Assembly (NCBI GenBank): GCA_025331565.1
Contig: JAFREQ010000027.1
Coordinates: 1,931,501 to 1,995,500 of the forward strand
Direction: 5' to 3'
Length of the DNA: 64,000 nucleotides
From: Holacanthus passer
Taxonomy: Eukaryota; Chordata; Actinopteri; Pomacanthidae
Below, piece by piece: positions 1-11,311 of this stretch. Made by a program: the position numbers and the translations under genes. The notes below the pieces were generated by a model. The model made no database searches. It saw only the letters and a list, made by a program, of their open reading frames with translations, and was not told the origin of the DNA. Numbering within the stretch: the stretch's first letter is position 1; the number at the start of each line of letters is the position of its first letter.

Positions 1-850
1 GCAGTGTCATCAGCTCACAACTGGCAGAAACCAGTGGGACCCAGATACATCCATGTACTGTCCAGAGAAGTCTGACCAGAAGTGGTCTTCATGGAAGAGT
101 TGCAGCCAAAAAGCCATTGGCCTACGTCCGACAAGGAAACAAGGCAGAGCCACTCAACTATGCACGAAAACGTTGAAAATATTTGGCTGTAGCAGAAGGC
201 AGTTTGTTCGCTGAAGGGCTGGAGAGAGGTACAATAATGAGTGTCTGTAGGCAACAGAGAAGCATGGTGGAGGTTCCTTGCAAGTTTGGGGCTGCATTTC
301 TGCAAATGGAGTTGGAGATTTGGTCGGGATTAATGGTGTCCTCAATGCTGAGAAATACAGGTAGATACTTATCCATCATGCAATACCATCAGGGAGGCGT
401 ATGATTGGCCCCAGATTTATTCTGCAGCAGGACAACAACCCTAAACATACAGCCAATGTCATTAAGAACTATCTTCAGCGTAAAGAAGAACAAGAAGTCC
501 TGGAAGTGATGTATGGCACCCACAGAGCCCTGATCTCAACATCATCGAGTCTATCTGGGAAGAGACAGAAGGATTTGAGGAAGCCTACACCCACGGAAGA
601 TCTATGGTTAGTTCTCCAAGATGTTTGGAACGACCTACCAGCCGAGTTCCTTCAAAAACTGTGCAAGTGTAGAAGAATTGTGCTAGAAGAATTGATGCTG
701 TTTTGAAGGCAAAGGGTGGTCACACCAAATATTGATTTGATTTACACTTCTGTTCATTCACTGCATTTTGTTAATTGAAGAAAATAAACTATTAACACTG
801 CCATTTTTGAAAGCCTTCATAGTTTACGGCATTTTTTTTTTTTTTTCAAA
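1..850 (+). mobile_element. Tc1/mariner-like DNA transposon, decayed
   Basis: The segment reads as the second half of a Tc1-like transposase. Residues coded from 401 include QQDNNPKHTA and NVIKNYL, the pattern around the second catalytic Asp of the DDE domain, followed at 600-700 by DLWLVLQDVWNDLPAEF, typical of the Tc1 C-terminus. Upstream, 1-400 is recognisable only across several frames with stops, so the copy cannot make transposase. The A/T-rich stretch at 715-830 resembles the usual 3' flank of fish Tc1 elements. The left end lies outside the window and the right inverted repeat is not clear; the end at about 850 is approximate. Confidence 0.85.
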
Positions 851-2621
851 GGGAAGCAAAAGGTTTACATCAGTCTTAACGTTACATTATTGCCTAAATT
901 ACATGTTGAATAAAACAAACATGGACATGTTATTTTCATGAACAGATCAAAATTGTGGATTTAAGTCCTGCAGACGGGCACACATACAGAAAACAGCAGA
1001 AAAAGGTTAAACAAAGATGCAGTCTCACAGGTTTTCTCTTCATTTCTGTCATGCAGATAAATGTTTTGCAGCAACTTTAGTGATTTAGTGAATGTCAGCA
1101 AATGTTAACCTTGTTGAAGTTCTGGGCATATAATTAGTCTAAAACGAGATAAAGACAAAATAACATTCTAAAAAATGAAACAAAAAGGATGTTTACAATC
1201 ATGGTTTTTTCTGTTTGTGAACATTAAAAAAGATTAAAATAAAATTGATAAAAGAGCAGGAGCACAGGCAGCAAAAGTAATTGAAATCAGACATGTCCAC
1301 ATGAGGGTGCTGCAAACATAAGACTGAGAGGTACAATCACAATTGGTCTGAATAGGGACAGAATGTGAGAATCAAGTTAGCAAGTAAAGCACAGGTGTAA
1401 ATGCTGAAATAATGACATTCGAATTCCACTTTGTTGCTTCAGTTTCAGGGTTGTGGTGTTGAACATGCTGGCTCGCTGTCACAGCTTACTGGGACTGGTG
1501 TAAGTAACTGTAAATATGTTCAGCTTTATACTTCACTACATTTCAGAGAGAAATGTTGTATTCCATTACTACTAGTTACTTTGCCGATTGAGATTTTAAA
1601 TACAAAACATTTGATGATCTGGCAAAACATGATGCAATGTTAGTAGATTAAATAACCCAGAAGTATGCAAAGGAGTTAAACTTCCAGTTCCACCTTGGCG
1701 AGATTCAACATTAAAATGCTGCTGACATGTTTATGCATTAGTTATAATTACCCAATCATATAAAATCTAGTAATTTAACACTGACAGGTGTCATTCTGCA
1801 CTAAGTACATTTAGCAATTAATATATTTTGTCTTTTACTTAAAGTAAGAATTTAATGCAGAACTTTGTCTTTTTAAGGAGTATTTCCACACTGTTTCATT
1901 ACTATATTGCAGTATGATGGGGGTATTCTGTATATATGTACTTTTGATATTTTAAGCATATTTGACTTATAATACTTAGACCTGTGTACTTTTACTCCAG
2001 GAAAATTAGAGTGCAAAACTTTTCACTGTGTTACTTACAAGATACTTCAAGTTCAACAGAACAAGGGAACATCCAGTCCGATAGGTGGCAGTACTCGCCG
2101 TTAGTGACGTAGCTAACTGTTACTCTGTTTACAAACAGGAAGGAAGAGTTAGCTTGAAGCAGCTTTGTATTATTGAAGAAATTAGTCGGTTCCATTCCCA
2201 GTTTAATCCTCATCATCTGGATATTTTTTTGAAGCGACTTGGGTAATGTTACTGAATTAAGAGCTTTAGGTCATCTTACATTAACAAGCTTCACGTGTCC
2301 AAAAGCTAATGCTGATGCTAACCTAGGCTAAAGCTCGTTAGCTCTGTTAGCCTAGCTCACTCGTAGCTTAGCTAAGGCTGGTTGTTGACTGTTGCCTTAT
2401 TCAGGTCGATAAATGGACACGCTGTGAAATATATTATGTTAAAGATAATGTGGTGGTAAAATGGTGTTTCAGAATCAAGCAGACAGAAAACCATTGGTCC
2501 TACTGTTTATCAAAATAAATCAGGCAACGTTAGCTTGCTGGCTCAATAGATCACTTAAATACCAGAAACAGCATCAGTGAACTGGTTAAACTTTCAATCT
2601 GCCAATCTACAGTCAGTCCTT
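851..2621. other. 5' flank of GPANK1, no gene seen
   Basis: I see no coding exon here. 2020-2240 probably holds the GPANK1 promoter and untranslated first exon: a CRE-like TGACGTA lies at 2104-2110, and a possible splice donor follows near 2239, but neither is proven. 2290-2385 is dense in GCTAA/TTAGC words. Confidence 0.4.
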
Positions 2622-4861
2622 ATGGCTGGTTTAGGCTTTACTCCTGCCAGCGAGCAGGACGTTTTCAGCATTGAAACAACCAAACAGTCCAGCTCAGCAA
2701 CAACCAGTGTACTTAGTGGGAAAGAGGCCAGACAGTTCTACGAAAATTTAACGAAAGATGATAAAGGGCCAAATGGATCAAGGAGTGCAATTAGCAAGAA
2801 AGGTTATGACAGACAGCAGCAGACGAAACAGAGGAACAGAGAGTCCAGTGGAAGAGTGAGGAGGAGAGACAGAGCTGCACAGATGCAACAAGGTCAAACT
2901 GATTCCACGGTTCAAAGAGGGATTCGTGGTGACAGTGAAGGCAACCAAAGCAGAGAGACGAGCAACTCAGAAAGGTCCATGGAGCTTCTTGGGCTGAGGT
3001 TGCTGCGCTTTGCCCATGAGGGGGACATGTCTGGCCTCAAAGACCTGCTCTCAAAGGGGGTCGACATCAACTTCCAGGTACAATACTTACTGTTCAGTTT
3101 GTTTTCATTTTAGGAAAAAAATGTGTTTGTATTTGTTGTGAATCCTGATGGTCTCCCCCCACAGGACCCTTACTTCTGGACAGCAGTGATGTGTGCAAGC
3201 TGGTCAGGACAAAGAGCTGCTGTGAGGCTGCTGCTGCAACACGGAGCAGCCTGGGTTGGAGTGGTTGATACACAGGGCAGGGATGCCAAAGACCTGGCGC
3301 TGGAAGGTATAACCATGCACCTGTTATTAGCAACTATAAATAACATGGGATGCAGTTCATGATTATTTTCATTATTGATTAATCAGCTGATTATTTTCAC
3401 AATTAATCACTTAAGCATGTAGTCTATAAAATTACTGTCTTAAATGATCAAGAAAAGCAGGAAATCCTTACAGCTAAGAAGCTGGAACCAGCAAATGTTT
3501 GACATTTTTGCTTGAAAAATCTCATGTAGAATATAAAATGATTTATTGATTATTAAAATAGTTGCAGATTACTTTTCTTTCAATCAACTGATCAAGTATT
3601 CGACTAATCGTTGCAGCTCTATAAAATTCTGTGTTTGTGTGTACAGTGAACTCATCCATGTCTGTTTTTTTCCCCAGCTGGCCACAATGAGGTATTGGAT
3701 GAATTAGAGAGCTTTGGGAGAAGAACACAGAGAGACACACAATCTGATAGCAGGTTAGTCAAATGTAGTTTGAACAAAATTGAACCAAATAGTAGTTCAT
3801 TGGAAATAGGCTGTACACTAATAACAAATTCAATGATAGGGATTGCAAAAAAGGTGAGATACCATAAACAATAGACAGACCAAAGATGTTGTGGAAAAAA
3901 AATGAATTACAAGGAAACTGGTTTCACAAAACTGTCAAATGGAAAATGAACAACTGGGGACTGAGATTGACATTAGTCAATAGTCTCATATTAGTCTAAT
4001 ATGAGACTTAGACTAACCATGTTTATATCTTCCAGGGTTACAAACTTTTAAGTAGAAATTTCCCTCTTTTTGTTATTATCCTTCCACTGCAGCATCCAGG
4101 AAATAACAAAGATGGAATTCATACTAAAGACATAGTGAGCTTGGAAAATCCACACTTGCCTGCTTTGTAAATTTCCCCACTGTGGGACGAATAAAGGTTT
4201 ATCTTATCTTAAGTCTCATATTAGCTTCAGGTAAACTTTAGAATAAATGTCTGCACAGACTGAGGATGGACCCTGTTACTTGCATTGAAGGTGAATTAAG
4301 AAGGGATCTTTTAATGTTAAGGTATACGTAGGCACCTGAATATTGTTTTAAGACAGACTTGAAAAATGTGAACCTCTTCCTTTAAAATATGTACTCACTT
4401 ATCTTCTGTTTGTCCCCAGTGCCGCAAGGCCTCAGTGGTGTGATGTGTGCTGTAACGAATACCGCAGCAGCCTGTCATCACATCTCTCCTCCACACTACA
4501 TCAGTTCAGTTTGCACCGTCCTCCATCCACCCCCTACTACTGCCTCCCCCCCTCCAGCAACAGCTACAAGATGATGGTTCGTTGTGGCTGGAAACCAGGG
4601 ACAGGGCTGGGGCCAGAGGGAGAGGGGCCTAAACAGCCAGTGTCAACTGTGCTGAAGAGAGACCAGCAAGGCCTGGGATATGGACAGATGAAAAGAGCCA
4701 AAGTTACTCACTTCCAAGCAAGGGATCATGACGCAGTGAAACCACCATCCAAGGACAAAGAGGACAGTAAGGGAAAAGGCCAGAGGAAGGTAGAAAGTAG
4801 GACAAAGGAGCAAAAAGATAAGAACTGGGAAAGAGATTTCCGTGCCTCTTTTTATCTTTGA
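2622..4861 (+). CDS. gpank1: GPANK1, G-patch domain and ankyrin repeat protein 1
   Basis: Coding exons are 2622-3077, 3165-3306, 3678-3753 and 4420-4861, all with GT/AG borders and matching phases, giving 371 aa (human protein about 356). Seen in order: a low-complexity basic N-terminus; ankyrin repeats at about residues 126-215, with the conserved GAAWVGV; a C-x2-C-x10-H-x5-H pattern at Cys232/Cys235/His246/His252; and a G-patch at about 272-318 with GWKPGTGLG, followed by PVSTVLKRDQQGLG. The C-terminal WERDFRASF also matches the family. ATG 2622 is the first in-frame Met, and the following FTPA resembles the human start; an upstream coding exon is not excluded. G-patch proteins usually activate DEAH helicases in RNA processing, but this member's exact role is poorly known. 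Intron 2 carries a dispersed repeat and intron 3 a retroposon tail. Confidence 0.93.
3361..3625 (-). repeat. Teleost ATTAATCGATTA-type dispersed repeat
   Basis: Lies in GPANK1 intron 2. Recognised by a TGATTAATCAGCTGATTATTTTC-like start, a central 'ctggaaccagcaaatgtttgac' block, and an end reading CGACTAATCGTTGCAGCTCT. Other copies of the family occur at about 17680, 19440, 21965, 24570, 29295, 33385, 43595, 56100 and 56790. Confidence 0.75.
3982..4008. repeat. 27-bp near-perfect palindrome in GPANK1 intron 3
   Basis: A 13-bp arm (AGTCTCATATTAG) is followed by one T and the exact reverse complement. Part of the arm (GTCTCATATTAG) recurs at about 4213, just after the retroposon tail. Confidence 0.85.
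4158..4211 (+). repeat. Retroposon 3' tail (TTATCTTATCTT end)
   Basis: The core AATTTCCCCACTGTGGGACG, followed by AATAAAGGTTTATCTTATCTT, is shared almost exactly with 58937-58990. A conserved tail ending in short tandem repeats is typical of non-LTR retroposons. The body upstream is not identified. Lies in GPANK1 intron 3. Confidence 0.6.
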
Positions 4862-5367
4862 CACCTGCTCACAGTGACTTTTCTACATGCCCTCTCACCC
4901 AGATTTGGGTGAGAGGGCAGAGTATCTCTAAAACATTAAACAGATTTATCACAAAGACAAGTTGTACTGGGTTTTTTTTTGTTTGATATCTTTTATTGAG
5001 AGCGATACATGTTTTACATACATTGTTACATCTTACTATAAATCTTCTTGATTTTTTTTTTTTTTATACGCACAAAAAAACATGATAGTGATCAGTGAAA
5101 TAAAACAGCTCAAAACAAAAGAAAGGAGAAAGACAGGAAAAAAAGGAGCAGGGAGAGAAGACACAGGGGAGAAGATCAATCGGGGACAGAGCTTTCAAAG
5201 AATTAAAGTGATTGTCATCCTAATAAATTGCTGAGTTTTCCTTTTGTGGAGTATCTCATTTTTTCTAGTTTGATAAAGAATATGGTTTCAGTGAGCCACT
5301 GAAAGGGGGATGTTTGTTTGAGCCGTCAGTGTTTAGCTTTCAGGGAGGTAAGTGCTGTAATGTTATA
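4862..5367. other. GPANK1 3' UTR and flank
   Basis: No coding region. Apart from the hairpin there are A-rich and T-rich runs, with an AATAAA at about 5099 that could serve GPANK1 polyadenylation. Confidence 0.4.
4888..4919 (+). other. Perfect 14-bp hairpin in the GPANK1 3' UTR
   Basis: TGCCCTCTCACCCA at 4888-4901 pairs with its exact reverse complement at 4906-4919 across the 4-base loop GATT. It starts 27 bases after the GPANK1 stop codon, so it should lie in the mRNA 3' UTR. There is no U-tract after it, and this is eukaryotic DNA, so it is not a bacterial terminator. Confidence 0.85.
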
Positions 5368-5860
5368 TGTCATGGTTTTGGTTTCTTCTTTCTGTGCGTG
5401 TTTGGTTGTTTACTCCAGTGTTTTTGGTTTGGTCTTTTTGTTCAGGCATTGCTTCAGTGGCTGGAGGTGTGGTCTCTGGGTGCTGGGGCTCTCTTTAGCT
5501 CAGCTGTCCCCTATCTCCCTTAACGACTGGCAGCTTAAATACCCCTCTCCTTCACCTGCAAGCTGCCAGATCGTCCCCTCAGATTTTCCCCTTTGTACCC
5601 CTTAGTAGCCCCTTCGTACGTCCCCTTTTCTTGGTCCCTGTCTTTGCCTCATTCCTCACTCCTGCGTTCCAGCCCCAGCACCCATCTACCAGCCTTCATC
5701 CACCAAAGCAGCTCCACACCACTGGACTACCTGTTTTGGTCACCCTTTTTGGTTTTCCGTGTAAGTCCTGGAGCTTCTTTTGTTTAATAAATCCTTTTTA
5801 TTCATCCACCCTCGTCTGTGTCTCGCTCTTGGATCCTGAAAATAAACTGAAATCGTGACA
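5368..5860 (+). mobile_element. Solo LTR-like element, 493 bp, with 6-bp target duplication
   Basis: The element begins TGTCATGGTTTTGG and ends AAACTGAAATCGTGACA, so its ends are TG...CA and are inverted over about 18 bases. GTTATA at 5362-5367 is repeated directly at 5861-5866 as a target-site duplication. A TATA-like CTTAAATACC at about 5534 and an AATAAA at about 5787 fit an LTR promoter and polyadenylation signal. There is no long ORF, and no second LTR or internal region nearby. It most likely arose by recombination between the two LTRs of a fish LTR retrotransposon; the superfamily is not determined. Confidence 0.75.
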
Positions 5861-5866
5861 GTTATA

Positions 5867-6966
5867 TAATGTATTATTATATAAATATATAAAGACTATA
5901 ATGATATAATGTTTCAAATGTGTCCAAATCTTGCTAGATTTGTGAAGAAGTTCATGAAGTAACTGAAAATGAAAAAAAAATATATGACTGACATATATAC
6001 AGCTTTTTAAAAATCTGAAACTATGAATGTGTGTGTAAAGGTGCAAGGAGGTGTTTTCTCATGGAATACCTTTACCCTACCCTGAAGTTGATACTGGGTC
6101 CACTTATGGAAGCGGATATGCTGCTGCCAGCAGGTTGGCAATGACCAAATGTCACAATGATTGATTTAATCTTTATTGTGTTTGTGTCACTCCCCCAAGT
6201 GTTTCAAAGGTGAAAAAAATAGATTTTATTTTTATTCATTAAAAATAATAGCTCTAATCAACATCACTCTGAACACGATATTATTCATAATCCAGGAAAG
6301 GAAATGTTTTGAACATCAGAGCTCTGTTGATATGCTTTATATGATAATAAACTGTAAAATATTATATGTTATTATACTTTATTTGTGAGAAAGCAGTTTA
6401 AGTTGTGTCCCGTGATTTCTCTTGAGCAACTGTGATACTACTTCTAAAGTTTAATCTAGATAACATGTACTCTGAATACAACATTGTATAACTATACTGA
6501 CCAACAAGTGAACTTTCCCTTTGTAGCAACTTCAGATACCTTCTCACCTACTTGAACACACCTCCACAAATGTGACTGGTGAGTCATATGTTTGTGCATG
6601 TCTGCCACATCAGCATTTCACTTATAACTAGCACATCCTGACATTTAGACTTTTCTCAGGTTAGGCATAAGACATGTAACCTCCCATGACACATCTTGTA
6701 GGCATGGTATGAACTTGATGCACATATAACTTCCAGTCATGTTCTCTGGGTTTTCTCCAAATATCAACATAATTGATTGTAATCTGTGATCTGAATCAAA
6801 ACAGTCATAGTTATAATTTTATATGTTATAACATCTGATAGAGATTTAAATCTTACAGTAGTAAACTTTAAGTTGCATTTTTAGTTAGTAAAATTAATTA
6901 ATTAAAATTATTGGCAGAAAAGTTGAGCCTTGAGGGACGCATCTCTCTGAGTACTCCCTACTTGCA
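5867..6966. other. A/T-rich intergenic stretch, 3' flank of the reverse CYP3 gene
   Basis: No credible coding exon on either strand. The GPANK1 and CYP3 genes are tail to tail here, so part of it should be the 3' UTR of the reverse CYP3 gene. Confidence 0.4.
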
Positions 6967-9900
6967 CTAGATCGAACGTGTCACCAACTTTAGCTTGATT
7001 GGATTTAGGGGTCCAAGAATTCCTTGGGGATCCATCTTGAAAGGAATCTGAGGAATTGACAAATTCACTAAATCAGAAACTCTTTCTGAATGCAAATTAT
7101 ACAAAAGCAATCATGTAGACCATGTTGACCTAAGTATGTGATTTAAATATAATCACCTCTGTCTCCTCACAGACTGAGAAGCTGTAGTTCTGCAAAACTT
7201 CCACCAAGGCCAGTTTAATCATCACCAGAGCAAATCGCATACCTATGCAGTTCCTCGGCCCAGCCCCAAATGGCAGGTAAGTGAATGGGTTCATGCTCTG
7301 CTTGTTGTGCTTACTAAACCTTGAAAAACAATCACACAGCGACAAAGAAAATTGAATTTCAACATTTCAAAAGAATCTTTTAGAAATTACTCACAAATTT
7401 ATCTCACAAGTAAGAGTGATTAAGGCATTGTGAAACATTCAAAGCTGTTTGGGTGACCAAAAAAATGTACTCTGATTGCTTGCTTTGGAGAATTATTACA
7501 ACCTAATCCTTGTGTAAGTGTTACACGACACACATATACTGCGCACTGTGGCAGCTACCTCTCAGGTTTGAACTCTTCTGGCTCTGGCCATAGCTCAGGA
7601 TCGTGGTGCAGAGCGTAGACTGGAATCATAACCACCATGCCCTTTGGGATTGTGATTCCATTGATCTTCATGGTTTCTTTGGCTACTCTATCCACTCGTG
7701 CAGCTGGAGGGTGGAGCCTATTGACAGAAGAAGAATATTGTTAGATACTGTATTTATCAGACTAAACATTTAATCCAAACGACTTAAAAATGCATATCCT
7801 TCAACCACAGTGTTTTTGGTTGCCCTAGAATTTGATATTTTTGCTATTGTTGGGTGCGTAGGATTTCAGCCCTTGTTGTGCTAAAACAACAAGGGTCTAA
7901 AATTTTAAAAAGACATGAAACCTAAAGAAAAACAAGCTACAGTAAATGGGTTTAAATAGCAGCTAAAAGAGACATAGACAGGTGTTAACACTGGGTTGGA
8001 TGCTGCAAATTACTTTTTCACATTACACAGCCATTTGTTTAAAAATGCTTGAAATTGTTTTTTTTCTTTCATTAGCTTTATTGTATTTAAAACATATTGA
8101 TGTGACAAGACATCATCAGTCGGTGCAGACATTACCTAGCACAAGAAAATGCTCATTACCTCAGGCACTCATTGACAACGCTGTCTAGATACTCCATCTG
8201 GATCAGGTCTTCATACTGGACTGGACTCTATAAAGTTGTTACAAACCACAGTTTGATTAAACACAGTTTAGATTTTGAGAAGTGTGATTTTATCCACAAA
8301 ATAAAATTGAGAGAATGACTCCTGCACCAGAAATTTCTGCTCTACCTTATTAGGGAAAGTGGAGTCTATCTCCTCTTGCAGGCGTTTCATGACCTCAGGA
8401 TTTCTTGCCAAATTGTAGGCCAAAAGAACGAGAGTGACGGAGCTCGTCTCGTAACCCGCAAACATAAAGACTGTTGCTTGAGAAATAATCTCATGATCAG
8501 TGAGACCTGTTAGGACAAGTGGGATGCACAAACTGGGTCTTAGAGGAAAGAAGGCGACAAAGCCTTTGGTGTGAATACATGTGAGTGTGCATTTGTGCTT
8601 TTGGATGAATGTGATGTCACTGTGTAATTACCTTTCTTCTGCTTGGCATTCGTGTGTTCACTGCTAGTCTGAGAGTTCAGCATATTTTGGAGCATATCTG
8701 AATACTGAAAACAGGTCAAATTATGAGTATGCATGTACTCTTGTTTTATGTGTGCATGTGTTTGTGATGTAACTATTTTTCATTCATACTGACTTAAAGG
8801 ATTTTCAAAGCTCACTCTTGACCTCGGAAACAACATATTAACCTGTTTCTTTTTTATCTATTTCTTTAAATTTACCTTTGTCTTCATATACAGTATATAT
8901 CTATCATTATATAAGATTACACCCCCTGTTGTGTGTTTTTGTCCAGACCTGGTGTGAGTTCCCATTGCGTTCTGCCCTGATCTTCGACACAAATTTTTTC
9001 AAGAAAGCAACAGAAACCTTAGGGAACAAGCTGAAACCCAACAGGTTCAAGAGAGGAACCAAAAAGGGAAAAAACCCTGAGAAGACAAAGGGGGGAAACA
9101 ATTACCATTTTAGTCCAAAAATAGGGCTGTTCAGTAAAAAAAAAGTGTCATAGAAAAGTGATGATGTACCATTGAAAATGAAAAGAAATATAGGGAATCT
9201 GAACAGGTTTGAAGCATGAGTCATGAGGCTGTTTGAAGGGTTGCTCAATGAGTCCATTTCCACACTGAATGCACAGCTTGCCATCACATCCATAGTGTAG
9301 GGTCTAAAGAACCTGGAATATGCACACGGTACAAATCACCGATCGTTGGTTGAAACAGGTGGGAGTTTTCATCATTTCATCATTACTCCTTAGTTAAGGA
9401 TTGTTAGCTGGGTTTAAAAAAAAAAACTTTCATGGTGAAGTTATTGAGTGCATACATTCATATTTTCAATAATTTCTTAAAGAAGAGAAAATGGTAATAT
9501 TGCAGCCATTGACTACTTATAAGTAGTATCACAAATATATAAACAATGAAACACATGAAATACAAATTAGCCTTTGTATATATTCTAGTTTCAGCTTTTC
9601 AACTCAACATGTGGGTGGTAAAAAGCATACAATAGAATGTACTTGAATTTAAATATGTTACAAAGTAATGAAAGGTAATTAAATAAGAGATTTCTCGGTT
9701 TCAGTTTTGTCAACTGTGATCTTACTTCACTTGGGAAAAGGAGGTTGTGACTGTAGACATTTAGAAATCACGGTTTGAAGAATAGATTTTCAGTCAAATG
9801 TTTAATAAAAAATACTATTTGATTTTAATTTCTTGTGGGTGCAAAAAAGGGAATACTAGGTGTGATTCGTGTAACGTTTGGTAACCATTTATAGCATGGT

Positions 9901-11259
9901 ATTACTTACTCTCTAATATCAATAACTTCATCATTGTGTGCTTTGGACTGCAAGCAGGTCGTCAGCTTGTGGGAATGACGCTTCATGATGCTAAACATCT
10001 TGGACAATGGAAAAAGTGCAAAATGAATATTCACCCAAATATGAGTTTAAGAAATGAGGAAAATTGACAGTTTACCTCTTTGATACGGCCAGAGGTGAAG
10101 GAAGGAGAGAGGCTGTTACGAATCCGTCTCCACTGATCATCTTCAGTGACAAGCAACGAATCATAGAGGTCCCCATTCAGACCGAAGTTCTAAAGGGGCA
10201 TAGTGGTCAACACACTTGTGTTTGTGCATGTGTGGGTTACAGTTGTAAGATAGGTTGATAGTGGTCCCATAGACAAAATGCTTGTTGTACTTTTGATTAA
10301 CAGGACACAAACACTAAAATAAATATCATGTGGCGTGTCCACAACCTTGGACTTGAATTACTGCCAATCACCAATTTCCATTTGAAGGCAACATTTGTCT
10401 GCCTTAATCGATGAACAAAGGATAAAGGAATATCTTATCTTATCTTCCATCACTTTACAGCGTACTACCCTCCCCCATCTTTTATTTTATTAAGTCTTAA
10501 TCTTGCTTGTTCTTACCCGTCGGTTGGTAAAGTGGGTGAAGCACTCCTTCACCATGATGATTTTCAACATGTCAGGGTCCATCACAGACAAGATAGGCTT
10601 CTTCAACTCATACGTGCTTGACATTTAAAAAAAACACATGTTTACATTTTTGCCATTTAGTATGAAACTCTATATATTATATTATTATATTCGCTGCTAA
10701 AACTAGTGCAGGTGCAACCATGAGACGTTCAAGGACCAAAACCTGACCAAAACAGGTTATTTGGTTCTTACAGTATGTTTGCACTTCTATAGACTCACCC
10801 CCATACTCTCCCATACTTCTTAGCACACGCTGCGTCGTCTAAGTAGTAAACCTTGCAACAGAGAATATATTTTTATCATTAATTACAAAATACTCAATTG
10901 TCTGTATCCTTACCAACACTGTCTGTTAAATTTAAAGTTGTACATACTTGGTTGTGCCTGCAAACTGAGCCCCAGTACATGAGCGGCTTGGGACCTGGGA
11001 TCCCCAACTTCTCAAATATCCCATAAGTCCAGTTGCCATACCTGCACAGAACATTAAATCACATCTATAAATATTGTCACTGAAACTCGTTTTACTGTTA
11101 CCTCGAAAGGAAAAAGGCTGAACTTTCATGCATCTCTTTAGGTGACCAATTTGAAGTACAAATACTTTGATTAAAAAAGATCTCTTACGTAACAAATAGG
11201 CAGATAAATGAGATGAGTAGAATCCATGTTTCTAAAGAGAAGAAAGGAAGATAAGCCAT
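6967..11259 (-). CDS. Cytochrome P450, family 3 (intact, 14 exons)
   Basis: Exons in transcript order: 11189-11259, 10948-11041, 10799-10851, 10517-10616, 10076-10189, 9910-9998, 9170-9312, 8949-9076, 8632-8704, 8346-8506, 8160-8227, 7559-7717, 7157-7319, 6967-7047. They total 1497 nt (498 aa), all in frame with GT/AG borders. Most exon lengths equal those of vertebrate CYP3A genes (71, 94, 53, 100, 114, 89, 128, 161, 163). An N-terminal membrane anchor (LETWILLISFICLFV) places it in the ER membrane. I-helix AGYETS is at residues 305-310, the ExxR motif ECLR at 362-365 and the heme loop FGAGPRNCIG has Cys442. CYP3 enzymes are NADPH-reductase-dependent monooxygenases of steroids and xenobiotics. 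Oddity: the usual 227-nt exon 11 is split 68+159 by an extra phase-2 intron. The subfamily (A, B, C or D) is unresolved. Confidence 0.93.
10418..10448 (+). repeat. Possible old retroposon tail (ATCTTATCTTATCTT)
   Basis: AGGATAAAGGAATATCTTAT and the TCTTATCTT that follows resemble the tails at 4158 and 58937, though degenerate. Lies in intron 4 of the reverse CYP3 gene. Confidence 0.3.
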
Positions 11260-11298
11260 GGCTCTCTCTTGCTCGACCAAGTTGTTGTTGCTTTGCAC

Positions 11299-11311
11299 TG
11301 AACTCTGACTT
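11299..11311 (-). promoter_or_regulatory. Candidate DR1 nuclear-receptor site upstream of the reverse CYP3 gene
   Basis: On the minus strand this reads AAGTCA-G-AGTTCA: two half-sites one base apart, the DR1 spacing used by HNF4 and RXR partners. It lies about 40 bases upstream of the ATG at 11259. The same block is largely kept in the duplicated copy at about 12110-12125. No binding evidence; sequence match only. Confidence 0.3.

Noticed and set aside
7870..7895. 10-bp hairpin (CCCTTGTTGT) in the extra intron of the reverse CYP3 gene
   Set aside because: Short and A/T-rich; such stems are expected by chance in a window of this size.
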